Shown here piece by piece: positions 62,316 through 64,000 of a stretch of 64,000 bases of DNA (position 1 is the stretch's first letter; each line of letters starts with the position of its first letter). This DNA is from Streptomyces griseosporeus. GTDB lineage: Bacteria; Actinomycetota; Actinomycetes; Streptomycetales; Streptomycetaceae. The notes below the pieces were generated by a model that was not told where the DNA came from, did not search any database, and was given only the letters and a program-made list of their open reading frames with translations. A program made the position numbers and the translations under genes. The DNA is taken from the NCBI RefSeq assembly GCF_014656055.1, contig NZ_BNBR01000006.1:372001-436000 (forward strand), in the 5' to 3' direction.

Positions 62316-63296
62316 ATGCGCGCCATCCGTCTGCACGCCTTCGGCCCGGCCGAGAACCTCATCCACGAGGAGGTCGACGACCCCCGCCCCGCCCCCGGCC
62401 AGGTCCGTGTCAAGGTCGCCGCGGCCGGCGTCCACCTCCTCGACACCGCCCTGCGCGAGGGCATGCGCGGCCCCGCCCCCGAACTGCCCACCCTGCCCAC
62501 GATCCCCGGCCGCGAGGTCGCCGGCACCGTCGACGCCCTCGGTGAGGGCACCGACCCCGCCTGGCTCGGCCGGCACGTCGTCGCCCACCTCGGCTTCGCC
62601 CCCGGCGGTTACGCCGAACTCGCCGTCACCGACGCCGCCCGCCTGCACAGGATCCCGGCGGGCCTCGACGCCGCGCGGGCCGTCGCCATGATCGGCACCG
62701 GCCGCACCGCCCTCGGCATCCTCCAGTTCGCCGACCTCGGCCCCGGCGCCGTCGCCCTCGTCCCGGCCGCCGCCGGCGGCATCGGCACCCTCCTCGTGCA
62801 GTACGCCAAGAACGCCGGCGCCACCGTCGTCGGCCTCGCCGGCGGCCCGGAGAAGACCGCACGCGTCCAGGCCAACGGCGCCGACCTCGCCGTCGACTAC
62901 ACCGACCCCGACTGGCCCGGCAAGGTCCGCGCCTACCTCGGCGGACCCCGTGCCACCGTCGTCTTCGACGGCGTCGGCGGCGACACCGCCCGCGCCCTGG
63001 TCGGCCTGCTCGCCCCCGGCGGCCGGCATCTCGTCTTCGGCTGGTCGTCCGAAGGCCTCCGCGACGGCACGGGCTACCACCTCGACGGCGTGTCCCAGTC
63101 CGTCCTCGGCCCCGCCATGCTCGCCCGCGCCGGCGGCCCCGACCCCCTGCGCACCCTCGAACTGCGCGCCCTCACCGAAGCCGCCGAGGGCCGCCTCACC
63201 CCCGCCGTCCACCGCTTCCCGCTCGCCGAAGCGGCGGCCGCCCACCGCGCCCTGGAGACCCGCCGCACCACCGGCAAGGTCGTCCTGGAGCCGTAA
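62316..63296 (+). CDS. Zinc-type alcohol dehydrogenase / quinone oxidoreductase family
   Basis: The product is 326 residues. It starts MRAIRLHAFG with PGREVAGTVDALGEG (GroES-like domain) and has the NADPH motif AAAGGIGTLLVQYAKNAGATVVGLA. It is a medium-chain dehydrogenase/reductase of the quinone-oxidoreductase branch, without the zinc ligand set of true alcohol dehydrogenases. The terminal KVVLEP codons are repeated after the stop (63328-63349), a partial 3' duplication. GAGGGGG precedes ATG 62316. Confidence 0.93.
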   Translation: MRAIRLHAFGPAENLIHEEVDDPRPAPGQVRVKVAAAGVHLLDTALREGMRGPAPELPTLPTIPGREVAGTVDALGEGTDPAWLGRHVVAHLGFAPGGYAELAVTDAARLHRIPAGLDAARAVAMIGTGRTALGILQFADLGPGAVALVPAAAGGIGTLLVQYAKNAGATVVGLAGGPEKTARVQANGADLAVDYTDPDWPGKVRAYLGGPRATVVFDGVGGDTARALVGLLAPGGRHLVFGWSSEGLRDGTGYHLDGVSQSVLGPAMLARAGGPDPLRTLELRALTEAAEGRLTPAVHRFPLAEAAAAHRALETRRTTGKVVLEP

Positions 63297-63349
63297 GCCC
63301 GACGAGGACGCCTGGAGCCGTACCCGCGCAAGGTCGTCCTGGAGCCGTA
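63274..63349. repeat. Partial duplication of the quinone-oxidoreductase 3' end
   Basis: A 22-nt direct repeat (63274-63295 and 63328-63349, identical) is spaced 54 bp, in the same frame, across the stop codon. A shorter CTGGAGCCGTA occurs a third time between them. Confidence 0.7.
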
Positions 63350-63361
63350 GACCACCAGGTG

Positions 63362-64000
63362 TCAGTGCCGCCCCGCCACCCGGTCCGCCAGCCGCGCCAG
63401 CCGGGACGGGGCCATGCTGTGCGACACCCGCTCCCGCCGGTCCGCCGACCGGTACGTCGCGTACATGCCGTGCACACCCAGCCAGCGCAGCGGCTCCGGC
63501 TCCCACTTGCGCACCCGGTGTCCCACCCACGGCAGCCCGGTCAGGTCCGTGGCGCCCGCCTGACCGGAGTCCTGCTGCACCAGGTCGCACAGCGTCCGCC
63601 CGGCCAGATTGGCGGTGGCGACACCCGAACCGACGTACCCGCCGGCCCAGCCCAGCCCCGTCGCACGGTCCAGCGTGACCGACGCGCACCAGTCCCGCGG
63701 CACCCCCAGCACCCCCGACCACGCGTGCGCGATCCGCACCCCGGCCAGCGCGGGAAAGAAGTCGACGAGGATGCCGCGCAGCGCCTCCACCGTCTCCCGC
63801 TGCGTCCGCCCGTCGTTGTCCGTGCGCGAGCCGAACCGGTACGGCACCCCGCGCCCACCCAGCGCGATCCGGCCGTCGGCGGTGCGCTGCGCGTACATGT
63901 AGGCGTGCGCCATGTCCCCCAGCGTCTCCCGGCCCGCCCAGCCGATCGCCGCCCACTGCTCCTCGCTCAGCGGCTCGGTCGCCACCATCGACGAGTTCAT
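63362..64000 (-). CDS. FAD-dependent amine/D-amino acid oxidase family (5' end outside window)
   Basis: The visible 212 residues correspond to the C-terminal part of a DadA-like oxidoreductase: MVATEPLSEEQW, YMYAQRTADGRIALGGRG, HAWSGVLGVPRD, GLGWAGGYVGSGVATANLAGRTL (the FAD-binding end) and LPWVGHRVRKWEPEPLRWLG. The ATG at the window edge is internal; the N-terminal Rossmann fold lies beyond 64000. Members oxidise secondary amines or gamma-glutamylputrescine; the substrate here is unknown. Confidence 0.88.
   Translation of the reverse strand: MNSSMVATEPLSEEQWAAIGWAGRETLGDMAHAYMYAQRTADGRIALGGRGVPYRFGSRTDNDGRTQRETVEALRGILVDFFPALAGVRIAHAWSGVLGVPRDWCASVTLDRATGLGWAGGYVGSGVATANLAGRTLCDLVQQDSGQAGATDLTGLPWVGHRVRKWEPEPLRWLGVHGMYATYRSADRRERVSHSMAPSRLARLADRVAGRH

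Overview
The window looks like chromosomal core DNA of a Streptomyces. GC is very high with G/C-biased third codon positions, GTG starts are common, and many genes lack a leader. Familiar Streptomyces features include a groES-less groEL2 under CIRCE sites, a GAF-PAS-GGDEF diguanylate cyclase of the CdgB type, the futalosine menaquinone genes mqnB and mqnD, and DasR-type operators in front of nagK-nagA. From memory, gene content and order resemble the SCO4277-SCO4330 part of S. coelicolor; no database was searched. I saw no rRNA, tRNA, prophage, insertion sequence or CRISPR.

Layout. 1-10.4 kb: 3' part of a P-type ATPase, a 1041-residue GHKL (sacsin-like) ATPase, a degenerate 36-bp tandem array, a DUF3027-like protein, an MFS transporter, a lipoprotein, then mqnB-mqnD. 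10.4-21 kb: a cold-shock-domain protein, a HAD phosphatase, a Uma2-type protein, an XPB helicase beside its Helicase_C_3/WYL-like companion, and a HelD-like ATPase. 21.5-30.2 kb: CutC, two mycothiol-type (DinB-fold) proteins, an HD hydrolase, RpiR-MurQ (peptidoglycan recycling), a methyltransferase and a drug-efflux MFS. 30.4-33.6 kb: a three-gene ESX-like operon whose large member carries a frameshift. 33.6-39.3 kb: an Old Yellow Enzyme, groEL2, a cold-shock protein, and a SAM-I riboswitch leading into a threonine-synthase-like gene and a MoaD-like sulfur carrier. 39.4-42.7 kb: gpgS, otsA and otsB (glucosylglycerate and trehalose). 43.1-48 kb: an orphan sugar-binding lipoprotein, nagK-nagA and a PfkB kinase. 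48-64 kb: an I36 inhibitor, a CBM protein, CdgB, a flavin reductase, an ECF41 sigma factor with a consensus own-type promoter, ArfB, TerD, M4 and M1 peptidases, a pentapeptide protein, FAD enzymes and a quinone oxidoreductase.

The most interesting points are these. First, the SAM-I riboswitch on the thrC-like/moaD pair argues for thiocarboxylate-dependent homocysteine synthesis rather than threonine synthesis. Second, a dispersed non-coding element of roughly 330-460 bp occurs three times in both orientations, and a 30-bp piece of it lies in frame inside the start of nagA. Third, an 11-unit tandem array with a 219-bp higher-order duplication is bracketed by long inverted repeats. Fourth, the ECF41 sigma gene has an exact TGTCACA-N16-CGTC promoter. 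Fifth, about 18 genes have a -10 box 6-7 nt before the start codon, which implies leaderless transcripts; this was used to choose starts.
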